This document shows positions 61,323 to 64,000 of a stretch of 64,000 nt of DNA, piece after piece. The notes below the pieces were generated by a model. That model was not told the DNA's origin. It did not search any database and was given only the letters and a program-made list of their open reading frames with translations. The stretch's first letter is position 1; the number at the start of each line of letters is the position of its first letter. This DNA is from CAVQCA01 sp963763115. Lineage in GTDB: Bacteria; Pseudomonadota; Gammaproteobacteria; UBA9214. The stretch lies in NCBI GenBank assembly GCA_963763115.1, contig CAVXNM010000016.1, positions 1-64,000 on the forward strand. Reading direction: 5' to 3'. The position numbers and the translations under genes are program-made.

Positions 61323-64000
61323 CTACTGGTCTTTCCAGGAGGTGCGCTTTACCGGGTTGTACAGGTCAATATCTTTCACCTTCTCCGTACCCACAATTAA
61401 CACCGGGTGATCACCATCCGTAAACACCAGGGTCGGCTCTGGCTGGATGCCGCCACGCACCAGGTTATGGCGACGATCATCCAGGGTAAGGTTGTTCAGA
61501 TCACCGATACCATCGAGATTATGCTTCGGTTTGGCGTCATAGACACTCACTGCATACAATCGCCCAAGGCCCTGACTGGGTGCACATGAGTCGGCATTTC
61601 CCGTATTCGGCTTGAATGTGGTGAACAGTACCAGTCCATCAATCGTCTTGGACCGTGCCATAACCTTTTCACCATCTTCCAGATTGATATACCAGCCTGA
61701 CTTGGAAGTCAGGTCGGGAGCAAGATCAGCTGTTACATCCTGCAGATCCGTCTCGGTCAGTACCGTATAAGTCGTCGGTGGCGTATAAACATCACCCGTA
61801 AACAACATATAGTAACGGTCCTGCGTAACCGTACTGAGTGGATGTGCCCGATACCCGGAACCCAATCCAATGGCGTAATTAACCTGCCCGTTACGCACGA
61901 TCAATGAAACGTCAGGTTCCTCATAGAAACGGCGGTGTTCATCGGTTCCAGCTACCTGCCAGATCGGCGATTACGCCACCGGTAATCACCGTATCGCTGC
62001 CACTGTTGTCCAGATCAAAGCGCCACAGCTGTCCGCCGACATCCACAGCGAACATGATATCGGTATAACCATCGGAATTGATATCACCTGACACCACCGT
62101 GGCCGGGAAGCTGTATTCCATATCCGCCGATACCAGGTTCGCGCCCGATCCGGTGCCGCCAGCCCACCAGAGTCGTGCACCGGTGCTGGCATCGACCATG
62201 TAGATTGCCCGTCCCTTATTGTCGACACCGGCGTTTTCCGTGTCCTGGTTGGTGTCGTATCCGCCGCCGAAGAGCAGTACGGTCCTGGGCGAACCACTAC
62301 TCTTGATCCGGGCCGTTTGCGGGCGTGACCAGGTCTGGGCGAGTTCCGCGAAATTACCCTCGGGACTCCTCCCTTGATTATCCATTTCAGCTTCGGGGCG
62401 CTGCGGTCGGTGACATCCAGGGCATAATAGTTAAGGCCGCCGCGCCGCATCCCGGCATAAAGATAGGCAAACTCCCCGGTTTCCGTCGTTCCGCTCGCGT
62501 CCTCCAGGACACCATTATTGTTGGCGTCGTTTGCCCACACCGTGATTGGCCCATCCAGCCCGTAGGGATGGTTAACTGCAGCGGAGTTGGTATATAAAAC
62601 ATCCAGATTCGGCAATAGTTCCTGCGGGATGAAGGAGAAGTATTCGGTGCCGTCCCGGGTATTAAGGGCATGCAGCATGCCTTCATTCGTTGCCGCAAAG
62701 AGCGCGATATCGGGGTTGGCGTCCGTGCCGCCATAGTTCACCACCACAGGATTGCTGTGCAAGGGATCACCCATATGATGCCGTGCATCGGTCGTCGACC
62801 CATCCTGATTTTCATCGAAGACATCAACGCCACGCGCCCACTGTATTAACTCGGTGCGATAGGCATCGGCCATGCCGGCGTTGCCAAGCAGGGTCTTTGT
62901 CAGCAAGGCATTCGACTCATCGAACTTGTTGGCGGCGGTTATCAGCGAGACATTATTCGGTGCAGCGGCGCTGGTGTAGGTATAGATCTTGCGAGGAAGC
63001 GTCTGCCGACTGGCGGCTCCGCCCTTGGCAACATCGTCTCCATCCGGTGCGTCGGCGGCTTGCGTCCAGACACTGGTCGCCAGTGTGCTGAAGAATCCGG
63101 TTGATGCGTCTACCGCAGGATTGTCATTCGCATCGACAATCTCCGGCGGCGTATCACCCAGCTGGTAACGCTTTACATTGCCTGCCCACTCCGGGTTTCT
63201 GTTCGGGCGAAACAGGGCGAAATATAACTCGTTGCGATTGGTCAGACGATTGAAGGCATTCACCGGAACAGCCGGTGCAACAAAGGTGGTATTAACGGCG
63301 AGAATTTCGCTGATGATTTGGGTAAATGCATTGGTGAGCCCAACGGTATTATCCGCCGTGTAGTATTTGCCACCGCCCTTTCTCGCGGCATCCGACAGCA
63401 ACTGCTGGTTGGTGGTAAAGCCGATCATGTAGGAGGACACCACCTGATCACCTTCGATATCCGGGCGCTGGTCCCGCTCGAAGAGGTATTGCGTCACTTC
63501 ATCCAGGCAGTCGTCATTATTGTTGAAGTCGCAGGTGCCAGCCAGGGTGGTGAGTCCAGGTAGTGCCTTGATAAGGTTGTCTGCATCGTAATCATAGGTC
63601 GGCTCGCCGTCGGTCAGCATTACAATGAAATTCTGCTGGCACTGGTATTCTACCGGACTCTGGTATTTTGAATTGTTGCCCGCAAGCAGTACCCCCGGAG
63701 TGTTGGTGCCCGGGCTGGTCGCGTTACCGAACTGAACTCCCTCGCCCCGAAAGAAACGGGTAGCCTCGTACATGGTTTCAGCCAGCGGCGTGTAGCCTCC
63801 CGGCGTCAGTGCATTCACTGCGGCTTTGAGAGTGTCTCTGGTGCTGGCGTTCACTTGCGTCATGGGGTACATGAAATAGCCGCCTTTATTTTGCTCCATG
63901 TTTTTATCGTCAAAGCGCATCAGGCCGGCATTGATCCCGGAGGTACTGTCGATCATGCTGTTGAATACATTCTGTACTGTCTCGAGGCGAGTATTCGTGG
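61323..64000 (-). pseudogene. pilY1: Second pilY1 with vWA domain, frameshifted, 5' end outside window
   Basis: Enters from the right edge in frame (RLETVQNVFNSMIDSTSG) inside a von Willebrand A domain: GLMRFDDKN, NALTPGGYTPLAETMYEATR, QNFIVMLTDGEPTYDYD. The propeller follows: GDPLHSNPVVVNYGG, FAATNEGMLHALNTRDGTEY, FIPQELLPNLDVLY, YLYAGMRRGGLNYYALDV. Near 62368 and 61954 the frame changes. The pieces LLFGGGYDTNQDT, VSGDINSDGYTDIMFAVDVG (calcium loop) and EEPDVSLIVRNGQVNYAIGL continue the family pattern to the stop at 61323. The first break is repaired by one G in a GG run. It is either newly broken or a sequence error. Confidence 0.85.

Overview
The window is a chromosomal segment of a gammaproteobacterium. 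Housekeeping genes from 38.5 to 50.9 kb (ispB, rplU-rpmA-obgE, proB, rpsT, murJ, ribF-ileS-lspA-fkpB-ispH) are in an order typical of the class, and the type IV pilus minor-pilin/PilY1 operon that follows resembles that of sulfur- and ammonia-oxidising or halophilic lineages such as the Chromatiales. The genus cannot be fixed from the sequence.

Layout. (1) 0-2 kb: the 5' two kilobases of a large secreted protein built from near-identical 744-bp discoidin/PKD repeats, running off the left edge. (2) 2.3-31.4 kb: a cell-surface polysaccharide (O-antigen or exopolysaccharide) locus, almost all leftward. It holds three glycosyltransferases, three asparagine-synthetase-family proteins, a hexapeptide acyltransferase, a Wzm/Wzt ABC exporter, a glucose-1-phosphate cytidylyltransferase, sugar-modifying enzymes (SAF-domain oxidoreductase, RfbC-like cupin, two NAD-dependent epimerase/dehydratases, a DUF4910 aminopeptidase-like protein, a C-methyltransferase) and an LhgO-type FAD oxidoreductase. 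RraA-like and PLP-decarboxylase-like genes lie at its left end. Remnants of three IS families are stacked at 4.57-5.44 kb, with another piece at 6.6 kb. (3) 31.5-38.6 kb: an AT-richer accessory zone between an IS110-family remnant and a tRNA-Pro gene. It carries a SIR2-like protein, membrane proteins, a tRNA 3'-end fragment, a repeated small ORF, a glycine-zipper lipoprotein and the severed 3' end of a PEP-CTERM protein gene. (4) 38.6-50.9 kb: intact housekeeping genes. (5) 51-58.2 kb: fimT/U-pilV-pilW-pilX-pilY1-pilE. (6) 58.6-60.8 kb: thiO, a Fur-family regulator, tRNA-Thr and an unknown gene. (7) 60.9-64 kb: a second pilE and a second, vWA-containing pilY1 that leaves the right edge.

How the genes work together. 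The locus at 2-31 kb looks able to make, decorate and export an ABC-transporter-dependent glycan. RfbF, the epimerases, the cupin and the C-methyltransferase suggest a C-methylated, CDP-activated sugar, although the usual CDP-glucose 4,6-dehydratase is not evident. Wzt carries a C-terminal domain that probably recognises the finished chain. The pilus operons supply minor pilins and two different PilY1 tip proteins.

Caution. Six genes (PLP decarboxylase, asnB, an asnB-like gene, an FGE-domain gene, one epimerase, the second pilY1) are interrupted by about 12 single-base frameshifts. None contains an in-frame nonsense codon, and most shifts can be repaired by changing one homopolymer run by one base. 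This may reflect sequence errors rather than gene death. No gene was seen at 1981-2274, 20878-21094 or 43095-43351.
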